A stretch of 42,137 nt of DNA from Streptosporangiales bacterium (GTDB lineage Bacteria > Actinomycetota > Actinomycetes > Streptosporangiales > Streptosporangiaceae): contig WRBL01000014.1 in assembly GCA_009784565.1 (NCBI GenBank), positions 1 through 42,137 of the forward strand, in the 5' to 3' direction. Position numbers and translations under genes: made by a program. How positions within the stretch are numbered: position 1 is the stretch's first letter; the number at the start of each line of letters is the position of its first letter. Under the pieces are notes generated by a model. That model saw only the letters and a list, made by a program, of their open reading frames with translations, ran no database searches and had not been told where the DNA came from. This document shows positions 22,717 through 30,644 of this stretch, piece after piece.

Positions 22717-23997
22717 TCATGGCCGACGTGACCGGGCGACGACGCGGCTCAGGGCCTCGACCACCCGCGGGTCGTACTCGCCCGCGGTGTCGAGGCGGAG
22801 CCGTTCCACCGCGGCGGTGGAACGGCTGGCCTCGGCGGAGCTGCCCACCAGGTCATCGAAGGCGTTGGCCGCGCGGATGATGCGGCTGCTCAGGGGCGGT
22901 TCCTGATCGTTCCCGGCGGGGCGGCAGGGGTCGCTCTGACGGCGGACGATGTCGGCGACCGAGTCGAGCACCCGGGCCTGCTGGATGACCTCGGCCCCGT
23001 ACTCGGCGATCCGCCGCTGCTCGTCGCGGACGACGAGGACGGTGGCCCCTCCGGGAATGGGGTCGCGCAGGGACAGCTGGCCGATGTCGTGCATGAGCGC
23101 GGCGTACTCGAGTTCCAGCAGCGCGGGCTCGGGCATGCCGAGCTCCCGGCCGACCGCCACCGCCAGCCGGCTGACCCGGGTGGAGTGGCCCGGCTCGACG
23201 TAGCCGCCGATCTCGGTAACGCGGGACAGGGCCCGCACCGTCTGCAGGTAGGTTGCCCGGATGCCGGCGTAGCGGCGCAGCGCCACCTGGGTAACCAGCA
23301 GCGGGACGCTGAACACGGCCACGGCCGCCAGCCCCATGACCTCGGCCGCGAAGGCGATCAGCAGGGCGGAGGCCCCGACCGCGGTGCCGAGCGGAAGCTG
23401 GACGCGCATCTCGTCGGTGAGCGTCACGCCGAACCGGCCGCCCAGTGCCTCGGCCCGGACGAGGGCCGAGATCACGGCCTCGACCAGCCAGGCCAGGATG
23501 ACCAGGGAGATCATCACGGGCAGTTCGGACCACCAGTGCCGGGTGACCACGCTGCCTATCACCAGGGGGCAGAAGATCCCGGCCACGCAGGCGACGGCCA
23601 GCAGCCGGGCGCCCATCCCCTCGAGCCGGACGGCCCGGCCCACCGCCAGGTGCGGCAGCGCCCCGATGACCATGCCGATGGCGGCCACCGCGACCACCTG
23701 CTGGGCGGTCTCCAGCGCCGGACGGTCGCCTATCCGGAGCAGCAGCGCGTAGCCGAGCGAGCCCGCCGTCGCGATCGGCGACGCCTCGCGGTCGCCGGGC
23801 ATGTTCAGCCGCAGCAGCTCGCCCAGCGCGATCAGCGCCCCGAAGACCAGCGCCGTCGACGGGTCGCGGACGCCGGCCACGGCGGTCTGCACGACGCACG
23901 CCGCCATCAGCAAAGCGGCGAAAGCGATCAGCAGCGATCGCCCGGAGTCGAGGAGCCGCCGCGGGAAGCCCCGCGGCCGGCGCGCGCGTTCCCCCAT
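22717..23997 (-). CDS. Membrane protein with degenerate C-terminal HD domain
   Basis: A 426-residue protein with an N-terminal membrane part of about 8 helices (from LLIAFAALLMAACVVQTAVAG to about residue 250) and a cytoplasmic HD-type domain. The HD core is recognisable: GHSTRVSRLAVAVGRELGM, then LEYAALMHDIGQLSLRDPI with the His-Asp pair. The HH-(E/D)-GYP signature needed for cyclic-di-GMP hydrolysis is absent; the equivalent place reads ADIVRRQSDPC. It may be a non-catalytic partner of the upstream HD-GYP protein, whose gene ends 5 bp before this start (ATG 23997). It follows the sigR-rsrA locus in the same direction. Activity is uncertain. Confidence 0.82.
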   Translation of the reverse strand: MGERARRPRGFPRRLLDSGRSLLIAFAALLMAACVVQTAVAGVRDPSTALVFGALIALGELLRLNMPGDREASPIATAGSLGYALLLRIGDRPALETAQQVVAVAAIGMVIGALPHLAVGRAVRLEGMGARLLAVACVAGIFCPLVIGSVVTRHWWSELPVMISLVILAWLVEAVISALVRAEALGGRFGVTLTDEMRVQLPLGTAVGASALLIAFAAEVMGLAAVAVFSVPLLVTQVALRRYAGIRATYLQTVRALSRVTEIGGYVEPGHSTRVSRLAVAVGRELGMPEPALLELEYAALMHDIGQLSLRDPIPGGATVLVVRDEQRRIAEYGAEVIQQARVLDSVADIVRRQSDPCRPAGNDQEPPLSSRIIRAANAFDDLVGSSAEASRSTAAVERLRLDTAGEYDPRVVEALSRVVARSRRP

Positions 23998-24002
23998 CCC
24001 GG

Positions 24003-25307
24003 CTACATGCTCTCGATGGCGGGCAGTCCGGCGGAGTCCGCCTCATCGGCGGCGACCGGCGGCGGTTCGGGCGTCTTCCAGCCGTCGCGCTCAAGCGCCG
24101 CGATGAACGCGTCGACGAAGGCCGGGTCGAACTGCAGGCCCGCCCACCGGCGCAGTTCCTCGATGGCCTCGGGGATGGGCCGGGCGCCGCGGTAGGAACG
24201 GGTGGACGTCATGGCGTCGAAGGCGTCGGCGACCCCGAGCACCCGGCCGAATTCCGGGATCTCGTCCCCGGCCAGGCCCATCGGGTACCCCTTGCCGTCG
24301 ATGCGCTCATGATGGTGCATGATCCCGGCCAGGGCCTCGTCGAGGAATCCGATCTCCCTGACGATGTCGAGGCCGCGCATCGGGTGAAGCTGGATGGCGG
24401 CGTACTCGTCGTCGGTGAGCTTGCCGCTCTTCTGCAGGACCGTGGTGGGCACGCCGAGCTTGCCGACGTCGTGCAGCATGCCCGCCAGCCGGAGGGCGTC
24501 GGTCCGGTCGGTCCGCATCCCGATCTCGCGGGCGATCATCACCGCGCCCCGCGATACCCGCTCGCTGTGTCCCCGGGTGTAGACGTCCTTGGTCTCCACC
24601 GCCTGGCACAGCGCGCTGACCGTGGCCTCGTAGGCCCGCTGCTGGGCGGCGAACTGCGCGACCGCCCACCGGGCGACCACCAGCGGGATCAGCACCAGGA
24701 ACGGGGCGAACGGCCCGAGCACGGTCCACAGCGCCGCGGTGAGCAGGCCGAAAGCGCCGTAGCCCAGGTCGGTGACGATGAGCTTGGCGTGAAGGTCCGG
24801 CCTGCGGGACTGGCCTGGTTCCCGGGTCAGCCAGAGCACGCCGCCCACCAGGGCGAAGTTAACGATGACGTGGACCAGGTCAGCGGCCGCGAACGGCGCG
24901 ACGATGCCGGGAAACGACCTGGGGCCCGGCTGCCCCACGTGCCCGCCGGCCAGGACGAACACCTTGCCCGCCGCGTACGCGCTGAGCGCGAACACGGCGG
25001 TGTTGAACAGCCGCTGCTGGGGCGACGGGCCGCGGCGGATGCTGAAGAGCGTGCAGCAGCCCACGAGGGCGCCGCCCACGGGCCCGACCAGGACCACCGC
25101 GGCCAGGCTGGCGATGCTGACCGCCGACCAGGCCAGGCTCCGGGACCGGAGCACGGTGGCATAGGACTCCGAGACGATCACCAGGAGGCCGAGCGCGGCA
25201 ACCTGCGCCCAGTCCATTCCGGCGAACGGGCCAAAGGCGATAGCCGCCACGGCCGCGGCGATGACCACACCGATGTACGGCCACGCGCCCCACCGGAACC
25301 TGCCCAC
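24003..25307 (-). CDS. Membrane-anchored HD-GYP domain protein, putative cyclic-di-GMP phosphodiesterase
   Basis: A 434-residue protein: ~8 hydrophobic helices to about residue 240, then an HD-GYP domain. Catalytic blocks: TRGHSERVSRGAVMIAREIG, LAGMLHDVGKLGVPTTVL (the HD pair), LHPMRGLDIV, IMHHHERIDGKGYPMGLAG (HHE...GYP) and VADAFDAMTSTRSYR. The motif set fits an enzyme hydrolysing cyclic dinucleotides at the membrane. The start is uncertain: GTG 25307 follows GGGGGGAG and places the first helix right at the N-terminus; ATG 25361 would add 18 residues. The long ORF-track start is not credible. It is co-oriented with the truncated-motif HD gene 5 bp downstream, suggesting a two-gene operon. 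Confidence 0.85.
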   Translation of the reverse strand: MGRFRWGAWPYIGVVIAAAVAAIAFGPFAGMDWAQVAALGLLVIVSESYATVLRSRSLAWSAVSIASLAAVVLVGPVGGALVGCCTLFSIRRGPSPQQRLFNTAVFALSAYAAGKVFVLAGGHVGQPGPRSFPGIVAPFAAADLVHVIVNFALVGGVLWLTREPGQSRRPDLHAKLIVTDLGYGAFGLLTAALWTVLGPFAPFLVLIPLVVARWAVAQFAAQQRAYEATVSALCQAVETKDVYTRGHSERVSRGAVMIAREIGMRTDRTDALRLAGMLHDVGKLGVPTTVLQKSGKLTDDEYAAIQLHPMRGLDIVREIGFLDEALAGIMHHHERIDGKGYPMGLAGDEIPEFGRVLGVADAFDAMTSTRSYRGARPIPEAIEELRRWAGLQFDPAFVDAFIAALERDGWKTPEPPPVAADEADSAGLPAIESM

Positions 25308-25455
25308 GCTCCCCCCTAGTACCCAGTGACGGTTAACCCTCACCGCGCCGTCCGACAGCATTACCCCCAGGAAACCCCGAAGGTCAACGACGAGGCCAGC
25401 TTGAAGTTCGCTACCGACTGAGTCTGCATGGGTAGACCTCCCTCGCGCTACTGCC

Positions 25456-25476
25456 GACGACAAGGCACTTGTCGTC
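25456..25476. promoter_or_regulatory. Perfect 9-bp-arm palindrome between rsrA and the HD-GYP gene
   Basis: GACGACAAG-GCA-CTTGTCGTC. It lies 86 bp after the rsrA stop and ~150 bp before the HD-GYP start. With no T-run it could be an operator for the HD operon or a simple terminator of sigR-rsrA. Confidence 0.5.
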
Positions 25477-25561
25477 CGTCCACAACAGGATAACGTGGCC
25501 GCTCGAATTCGCGCAGACCTAGTTTTCCGCCGTGAGGCGAGGGATGCCGGCCGACTCCCCG

Positions 25562-25834
25562 CTAGTCGGCGACTTCGAGATCCGCCTGGGCTTCCCGGAT
25601 GCGGACCAGCACCTTGTCCCGGAGCTCGGAGGGAGCGGGGTCGCAGCCGCAGTGCTTGTGCACGAGCTTCTTGACCGCTTCCTCGAGCCCGACCTCCCGC
25701 AGGCAGGGCCCGCACTCCTCCAGGTGCTGGCGGATGGTCTCGCAGTCCGCCTCCGACATCTCGCCGTCGAGGTACCAGTAGACCCGGTCGAGTACCTCGC
25801 TACAGCCGACTTCGTTCGGGTCTCCGCAGCTCAT
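25562..25834 (-). CDS. rsrA: Redox-sensing anti-sigma factor RsrA (ZAS family)
   Basis: Zinc-binding anti-sigma factor of 90 residues that sequesters SigR in reduced cells and releases it when thiol stress forms disulfides. The ZAS motif HxxxCxxC is present as HLEECGPC, with further cysteines SCGDPNEVGC near the N-terminus, DCETI, and HCGCDP near the C-terminus. The start ATG 25834 overlaps the sigR stop by one base (TAATG), so synthesis of both partners is coupled. Family length is normal. Confidence 0.95.
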   Translation of the reverse strand: MSCGDPNEVGCSEVLDRVYWYLDGEMSEADCETIRQHLEECGPCLREVGLEEAVKKLVHKHCGCDPAPSELRDKVLVRIREAQADLEVAD

Positions 25835-26478
25835 TACGCACCTTCCTCAGCCTGGCTGGCCTCGGTCGCTGGGGTACTGTCCCCAGAGCCGCTGGCGGTG
25901 GCGCGGACCAGGCCGCGATCGGCGGCGTAATCCTGGAGCATCTCGCGCAGCTGACGGCGGCCGCGGTGCAGCCGGGACATCACGGTACCGATGGGGGTAT
26001 TCATGATGTCAGCGATTTCCTTGTACGCGAATCCTTCGACATCGGCCAGGTAGACCGCGATCCGGAACTCCTCCGGAAGGCTCTGCAGGGCCGTCTTGAT
26101 GTCGGAGTCCGGTAGTCCTTCCAGGGCCTCGGCCTCAGCCGATTTCAGCCCCGTGGACGTGTGTGACGCCGCCCGGGCGAGCTGCCAGTCCTCGACCTCG
26201 TCCGCCCCGGAACGCTGCGGCTCTCGCTGCCGCTTCCGGTAGGTGTTGATGAACGTGTTGGTGAGGATCCGGAACAGCCACGCCTTAAGGTTCGTCCCTG
26301 GCTGGAACTGGTGAAACGACGCATAGGCCTTAGCGAAGGTCTCCTGCACCAGGTCCTCGGCGTCCGCCGGGTTCCGCGTCATCCGGAGGGCGGCGGAGTA
26401 CAGCTGGTCCAGGTACGGCATGACGTCCGCTTCGAAGCGCTCACCGCGCTCCTGGAGTGTCTCTGGAACGGGACCCAC
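25834..26478 (-). CDS. sigR: ECF sigma factor SigR (short isoform)
   Basis: Thiol-oxidative stress sigma factor of 214 residues. Region 2: [37 protein letters not shown]; region 4: [42 protein letters not shown]. It directs RNA polymerase to GGAAT-N18-GTT promoters of thioredoxin, mycothiol and protease genes. The short start GTG 26478 begins VGPVPET, matching the V/M-GPV start of the S. coelicolor short form as I recall it. The frame continues upstream to ATG 26619, see the next entry. The C-terminal tail after region 4 is Ser/Thr/Ala-rich. rsrA overlaps by one base. Confidence 0.94.
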   Translation of the reverse strand: MGPVPETLQERGERFEADVMPYLDQLYSAALRMTRNPADAEDLVQETFAKAYASFHQFQPGTNLKAWLFRILTNTFINTYRKRQREPQRSGADEVEDWQLARAASHTSTGLKSAEAEALEGLPDSDIKTALQSLPEEFRIAVYLADVEGFAYKEIADIMNTPIGTVMSRLHRGRRQLREMLQDYAADRGLVRATASGSGDSTPATEASQAEEGA

Positions 26479-26619
26479 CCCCTCTCGGTTCTCGTTCTCC
26501 TGCACGCGAAGACCGTACGAGAATACCCGGCCGCCCCGTGCGGGCTGCGGCGGACATGACCGCAGCCGACGATTAGCGAGCTTACCGCCCGCGTGCTGAG
26601 AGGGTGAGGCAACTGCCAT
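26479..26619 (-). other. In-frame N-terminal extension for a long SigR' isoform
   Basis: From ATG 26619 the sigR frame is open for 47 extra codons ([20 protein letters not shown]...), with another GTG at 26505. The ATG is 10 bases after a perfect SigR promoter, so stress-induced transcripts would start at or just before it. S. coelicolor makes an unstable long isoform, SigR', with a 55-residue extension from its own SigR-dependent promoter. The arrangement here is the same; translation of the extension is inferred. Confidence 0.65.
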
Positions 26620-26628
26620 GACCGGTGC

Positions 26629-26654
26629 AACACGTTTCGCTTCCCTGTCATTCC
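26629..26654 (-). promoter_or_regulatory. SigR-dependent autoregulatory promoter
   Basis: On the minus strand, GGAAT (26654-26650) and GTT (26631-26629) are separated by exactly 18 bases, an exact match to the SigR/SigH-ECF consensus GGAAT-N18-GTT. It points into sigR, giving the known positive autoregulation loop. Confidence 0.88.
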
Positions 26655-26813
26655 GTCCCTGGCCACAGATCCGCGATTGTTTGCCGCGGCTGCCGGAGAT
26701 CGGCGCAAGAATCCCTCAAAATCAGGGCACGAAGGCCGGTGATGGAACGTCTAAGGGGGGAAGGTTAAGAAGCGAGGGTGCTCCCGAGCGGGCACCCGGC
26801 CAGGAGTCACCCC

Positions 26814-27554
26814 GTGTACGCAAGCGCCATCGCCGTCACCGGCGCCGACCCGGCCACGGTCTATGCGCAGTTCCGCGCGGCCGTCGCACAGGCTCAGCTC
26901 ACCCAATGGCTGGCGGGCCTGGATTCGGCGTCCACTCGGTCGACCATCATCGACATTTCCGGAAAAGAAACGAACGCATCCGAGCTGGCGACGAGGCGCG
27001 GCCACCACGTGGTCAGGGTGCTCCCGGCCGGCGAGGAGCCGATGCCCCCTCCCGGGGCGGCAACGGTCCTCGGCGACGAATTCGGACTGGAATTCGTCGC
27101 CGACGGGTGCGCCGACGGGGTGATCGCCGAGGACGGGACCCTGTCCCGCAACCTCGCCGCCGAGAGCATGGTCAGCGAGATCGCCCGGGTCCTGAGGCCC
27201 GGCGGCCGGGTGTTCGCCTGCGTGGACAACCAGACGCGGGGCATGGCGGCACTGGCCCAGCAGAACGCGTGGCCCAACCTGGCCGACCTGCCGCGCGCCG
27301 ATGTCCTGCTGGTGCCCTGGCCCGACGGCACGATCACCCGCTGCTACGCCTCCGAGCAGCTCCGCGAGCTGTTCACCGCGGCGGGCTTCGACGTGAGCTG
27401 GATCCGGCCCCGCACGGTCTTCGCGCAGCGCGCGGTCAGCTACCTGCTGGCCCGCGACCCGGGCAGCTTCCCCCAGCTCCTGAGCGCCGAACTCCGCGCC
27501 CGCTCCGATGATTCCGTCGGCGACCAGCTGGTCGTGTCCGCGCGGAGACGTTAG
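26814..27554 (+). CDS. SAM-dependent methyltransferase-like protein
   Basis: A class I methyltransferase-like protein of 246 residues. The central block SMVSEIARVLRPGGRVFACVDNQ is the typical post-II loop of SAM methyltransferases, and the C-terminal part (LRELFTAAGFDVSWIRPRTVFAQ) fits as well. The SAM-binding glycine loop near the N-terminus is poor: IIDISGKETNASELATRRG has no clear GxGxG. It may be an altered or inactive member. Start GTG 26814 after CCAGGAG; the ORF track's earlier start has no ribosome site. Divergent from sigR and convergent with the SRAP gene, whose stop codon it overlaps (shared TTAG). Substrate unknown. Confidence 0.72.
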   Translation: MYASAIAVTGADPATVYAQFRAAVAQAQLTQWLAGLDSASTRSTIIDISGKETNASELATRRGHHVVRVLPAGEEPMPPPGAATVLGDEFGLEFVADGCADGVIAEDGTLSRNLAAESMVSEIARVLRPGGRVFACVDNQTRGMAALAQQNAWPNLADLPRADVLLVPWPDGTITRCYASEQLRELFTAAGFDVSWIRPRTVFAQRAVSYLLARDPGSFPQLLSAELRARSDDSVGDQLVVSARRR

Positions 27555-28267
27555 TCCAGCGCCTCGATCAGTTCCGGGCCGTTGTTGCGGACGGAGTTGA
27601 CCGTGGTGGAGACGGGACGCCAGGTGAGGCCGCCGCCGGGGGAATCGGTGGCGGGGCGCATCGTGGCCCGCATCAGTTCGGAGTCCCGGTTGGCCGGGTC
27701 GAGCCACTCGGCCCAGCCCTCGGGAGGGATCACCATCGGCGTCCGGTCGTGGATCTGGCCGAGCGCGTCGGCGGCGCTCGTCGTGATGATCGTCGCCGTC
27801 CACAGCCAGGCTTTCTCGTGATCGGTGGGCAGGGACTCATCCCGCCAGAGTTCGTAGAGGCCGGCGAAGGCGAGGATGCCCTGATCCGTTCGGTGGATGT
27901 AGAAGGGCTGCTTGGGGGCTTTCCCCTCCCCCGCCTGCCACTCGTAGTAGCCGTCCGCCGGGATCAGGCACCGGCGGCGGGCGAAGGCGCTGCGGAACGA
28001 GGGCTTGACCGCGACCGTCTCCGACCGCGCGTTGATCAGCCGGGCGCCGCCCGAGGCGCTCTTGGCCCAGGACGGCACGAGCCCCCACTTCAGCAGCCGG
28101 AGCTGCCGTGTCTCCTCGCGGTGCAGGACCGCGTAGATCTGCTTGGTGGGCGCCACGTTGTAGTCGGTGTTGTCCGGGGCCCGTTCGGCCGGGACGGCGT
28201 CACGCTCGACGGCGAACTCTTCCAGCAGTTCCGCGCGCTTGCGCGCGGACACGAAACGACCGCACAT
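27551..28267 (-). CDS. SRAP (YedK/HMCES) abasic-site protection protein
   Basis: SOS-response-associated protein of 238 residues that covalently links its Cys2 to abasic sites in single-stranded DNA and shields them. The essential start MCGRFV gives Cys2 after Met removal. Further family marks: NVAPTKQIYAV, LLKWGLVPSWA, LINARSETV, RRCLIPADGYYEW, AFAGLYELW, IITTSAADALGQIHDRTPMVI (active-site His). Complete and of normal length. Divergent from aroA with only 32 bp between start codons. Confidence 0.95.
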   Translation of the reverse strand: MCGRFVSARKRAELLEEFAVERDAVPAERAPDNTDYNVAPTKQIYAVLHREETRQLRLLKWGLVPSWAKSASGGARLINARSETVAVKPSFRSAFARRRCLIPADGYYEWQAGEGKAPKQPFYIHRTDQGILAFAGLYELWRDESLPTDHEKAWLWTATIITTSAADALGQIHDRTPMVIPPEGWAEWLDPANRDSELMRATMRPATDSPGGGLTWRPVSTTVNSVRNNGPELIEALD

Positions 28268-28286
28268 AGAAGACCTCTCCCTCCGC

Positions 28287-28292
28287 TACCCT
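28287..28292 (+). promoter_or_regulatory. -10 box of a probable leaderless aroA promoter
   Basis: TACCCT fits the actinobacterial TAnnnT -10 hexamer and ends 7 bases before the aroA ATG, placing transcription start on the A of the ATG. No Shine-Dalgarno precedes the gene, consistent with a leaderless mRNA. Confidence 0.5.
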
Positions 28293-28299
28293 CAACCTT

Positions 28300-29616
28300 A
28301 TGGAATCTGGCCGCTGGGCGGCACCCGCCGCGCCCGGGCCGGTGAGCGCCAGGCTGCGGCTCCCCGGCTCCAAGTCGATCACCAACCGCGCCCTGGTACT
28401 GGCGGCGCTCAGCTCGTCCCCGTCCCTGGTCCGGGGCCCCCTCAAGGCCCGCGACACCACCCTGGCGACCGGGGCGCTGCGCGTGATGGGCTGCGGCATC
28501 GACGATTCCGGAACGGACCTGACGATCTCCCCCGGTTCCCTGTCCCCGGGCGCCCCGGTCAGCGTGGACGTGGGCAACGCCGGGACCGTCATGCGGTTCC
28601 TGCCCGCGGTGGCGGCGCTGCAGGCGGCGCCGGTGGCGTTCGACGGCGACCCGCGGGCCCGCGAGCGGCCAGTCGGCGCTCTGCTCGACGCGCTGCGCGC
28701 CCTCGGGGCATCCATCGACGACGGCGGCCGCGGCGCGCTGCCGTTCACCGTGCACGGCTCCGGGGCGGTGCGGGGCGGGCCGGTCACCCTGGACGCCTCC
28801 GGCTCCTCCCAGCTGGTCTCGGGTCTGCTGCTGGCCGCGCCCCGGTTCACCGAGGGCGTGGAGGTGCGGCACTCGGGGCCGCCGGTTCCCTCCCTCCCCC
28901 ACATCGAGATGACCCTGCGCATGCTGGAGATGGCCGGCGCTTCGGTGTCGTCGTCTTCCAGTTCCTCCGGGTCCGCGGACCGGCCGGACACCTGGCGGGT
29001 GGAACCCGGCGACCTGAACCTCGGGGACTTCACCGTCGAGCCAGACCTGTCCAACGCCGGGCCGTTCCTGGCCGCGGCCCTGGTCACCGGCGGCTCGGTC
29101 ACGCTTCCCGACTGGCCCCGTGACAGCCTGCAGGCCTCGGACGCGATCGTCTCCGTGCTGACCTCGATGGGCGCTTCGGTTTCCCTGGGCGCCGACGGGC
29201 TCACGGTCCGCGGAAGCGGCGTCATCAACGGGATCGAGGCCGACCTGCGCGACATCCCGGAACTGTGCCTGCCGCTCACCTCGGTGGCGGCGCTGGCCTC
29301 CGGGCCTTCGGAATTCACCGGCGTGGGACACACCCGGGCCCAGGAAACCGACCGGCTGGCCGCCATCGCGAAGGAGATCAACGCGCTCGGCGGCGACGTC
29401 GCCGAACGGCCCGACGGCCTGGCGGTGACCCCGCGCCCGCTGCGGGCCGAGCCGGGCCACGGGTTCGACAGCTACGACGACCACCGCATGGTCATGGCCG
29501 CGGCCGTCCTCGGCCTGGCCGTCCCCGGGATCGAGGTCCTGAACGCGGCCACGGTCGGCAAGACCTTCCCCACGTTTACCTCCGCCTGGGGCGAGATGCT
29601 GGAGGCGGGCCGCTGA
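28300..29616 (+). CDS. aroA: 3-phosphoshikimate 1-carboxyvinyltransferase (EPSP synthase)
   Basis: Shikimate pathway enzyme that transfers enolpyruvate from PEP to shikimate-3-phosphate; the glyphosate target family. 438 residues. Blocks: RLPGSKSITNRALVLAAL (substrate-binding Lys-Ser), NAGTVMRFLPAVAAL (the PEP loop), LDASGSSQLVSGLLLAAP, HTRAQETDRLAAIAKE, and DSYDDHRMVMAAAVLGLAV. A Ser-rich insertion (SVSSSSSSSGSADRP) lies near residue 215 and is unusual. ATG 28300 has no ribosome site and appears leaderless. rsgA follows 10 bp later, probably in one transcript. Confidence 0.97.
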   Translation: MESGRWAAPAAPGPVSARLRLPGSKSITNRALVLAALSSSPSLVRGPLKARDTTLATGALRVMGCGIDDSGTDLTISPGSLSPGAPVSVDVGNAGTVMRFLPAVAALQAAPVAFDGDPRARERPVGALLDALRALGASIDDGGRGALPFTVHGSGAVRGGPVTLDASGSSQLVSGLLLAAPRFTEGVEVRHSGPPVPSLPHIEMTLRMLEMAGASVSSSSSSSGSADRPDTWRVEPGDLNLGDFTVEPDLSNAGPFLAAALVTGGSVTLPDWPRDSLQASDAIVSVLTSMGASVSLGADGLTVRGSGVINGIEADLRDIPELCLPLTSVAALASGPSEFTGVGHTRAQETDRLAAIAKEINALGGDVAERPDGLAVTPRPLRAEPGHGFDSYDDHRMVMAAAVLGLAVPGIEVLNAATVGKTFPTFTSAWGEMLEAGR

Positions 29617-29626
29617 GGACGCGTTC

Positions 29627-30628
29627 GTGAGGAAGCGCTCGGCCTACCTCGACGAGGACGACGTCCGGGTCCGGACGGGCCGGGGCGGCTCGCGCCCGCG
29701 GACCCGCCGCCGCCCGGCCCACCAGGACGCGCCCGAGGGGTTCGTGGTCAGCGTGGACCGCGGCCGGTACGGGTGCCTGGTGGGCAGCCAGGTGGTAACC
29801 GCGATGAAGGCCCGGGAACTGGGCCGCAACTCCATCGTCGTCGGGGACCGGGTATCGCTGGCCGGCGACACGTCGGGCTCCCCCGGTTCGCTGGCCCGCG
29901 TCGTCCGGGTCGCCGAGCGGTCCACCGTCCTGCGCCGTTCGCCGGACGACACCGATCCGAGCGAGCGGATCGTGGTGGCCAACGCCGACCAGATGGTCAT
30001 CGTCTGCGCCCTGGCCGACCCGGAGCCCAAGACCCGGTTCATCGACCGCTGCCTGGTCGCCGCCTACGACGCGGGCCTGGACCCGCTGCTGGTCCTGACC
30101 AAGTCCGACCTCGCCCCGCCGCGGAAGATGCGCGCCTTCTACCGGCCGCTGGGCTTCCCCATGCTGACCGTGCGCCAGCCGCTGCCCGCGGCGACCCGGA
30201 CCCGCTTGCACTCCGCCCTCAACGGGCGGATCTCGGTCCTGATCGGCCAGTCGGGGGTCGGGAAATCCACCCTGGTCAACGGGCTGGTCCCGGACGCCGA
30301 GCGCGCCATCGGCACCGTCAACGCCGTCACCGGCAAGGGCCGCCATACCTCGTCGTCGGCCGTCGCCCTGGCTCTGCCCGATACCGGCTGGCTGATCGAC
30401 ACTCCGGGAGTACGGGGGTTCGGCCTCGGGCACATCACGCCGGACCGGGTGGCCGAGGCGTTCGGGGACCTGGCCGACGGCATCACGGACTGCCCGCCGG
30501 GGTGCGATCACCTCTCCGAGGACTGCGCCCTGGACGAATGGGCCGACGGGCACGAGGCCGGCCCCCGCCTGAACTCCCTGCGCCGCCTGCTGGCTATCCG
30601 CAGCGACGCCGAGCCCGACTCCGAGTAG
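29627..30628 (+). CDS. rsgA: Ribosome biogenesis GTPase RsgA (YjeQ)
   Basis: Circularly permuted GTPase of 333 residues that checks late maturation of the 30S subunit. An N-terminal basic OB-type segment (RTRRRPAHQDAPEGFVVSVDRGRYGCLV) is followed by G4 (LTKSDL), then G1 (IGQSGVGKSTLVNGL), then G3 (LIDTPGVRGFGL), the order diagnostic for the family. The C-terminal zinc knuckle is CPPGCDHLSEDCAL. The start is GTG 29627, 10 bp after the aroA stop, in a GAGGAC context. Likely co-transcribed with aroA, as in Streptomyces. Confidence 0.95.
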   Translation: MRKRSAYLDEDDVRVRTGRGGSRPRTRRRPAHQDAPEGFVVSVDRGRYGCLVGSQVVTAMKARELGRNSIVVGDRVSLAGDTSGSPGSLARVVRVAERSTVLRRSPDDTDPSERIVVANADQMVIVCALADPEPKTRFIDRCLVAAYDAGLDPLLVLTKSDLAPPRKMRAFYRPLGFPMLTVRQPLPAATRTRLHSALNGRISVLIGQSGVGKSTLVNGLVPDAERAIGTVNAVTGKGRHTSSSAVALALPDTGWLIDTPGVRGFGLGHITPDRVAEAFGDLADGITDCPPGCDHLSEDCALDEWADGHEAGPRLNSLRRLLAIRSDAEPDSE

Positions 30629-30644
30629 CCGCCGCGCGCCCGGC

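Noticed and set aside
28090-29484. 464-aa minus-strand ORF opposite aroA
   Set aside because: aroA motifs on the plus strand are complete; the opposite frame is low-complexity.
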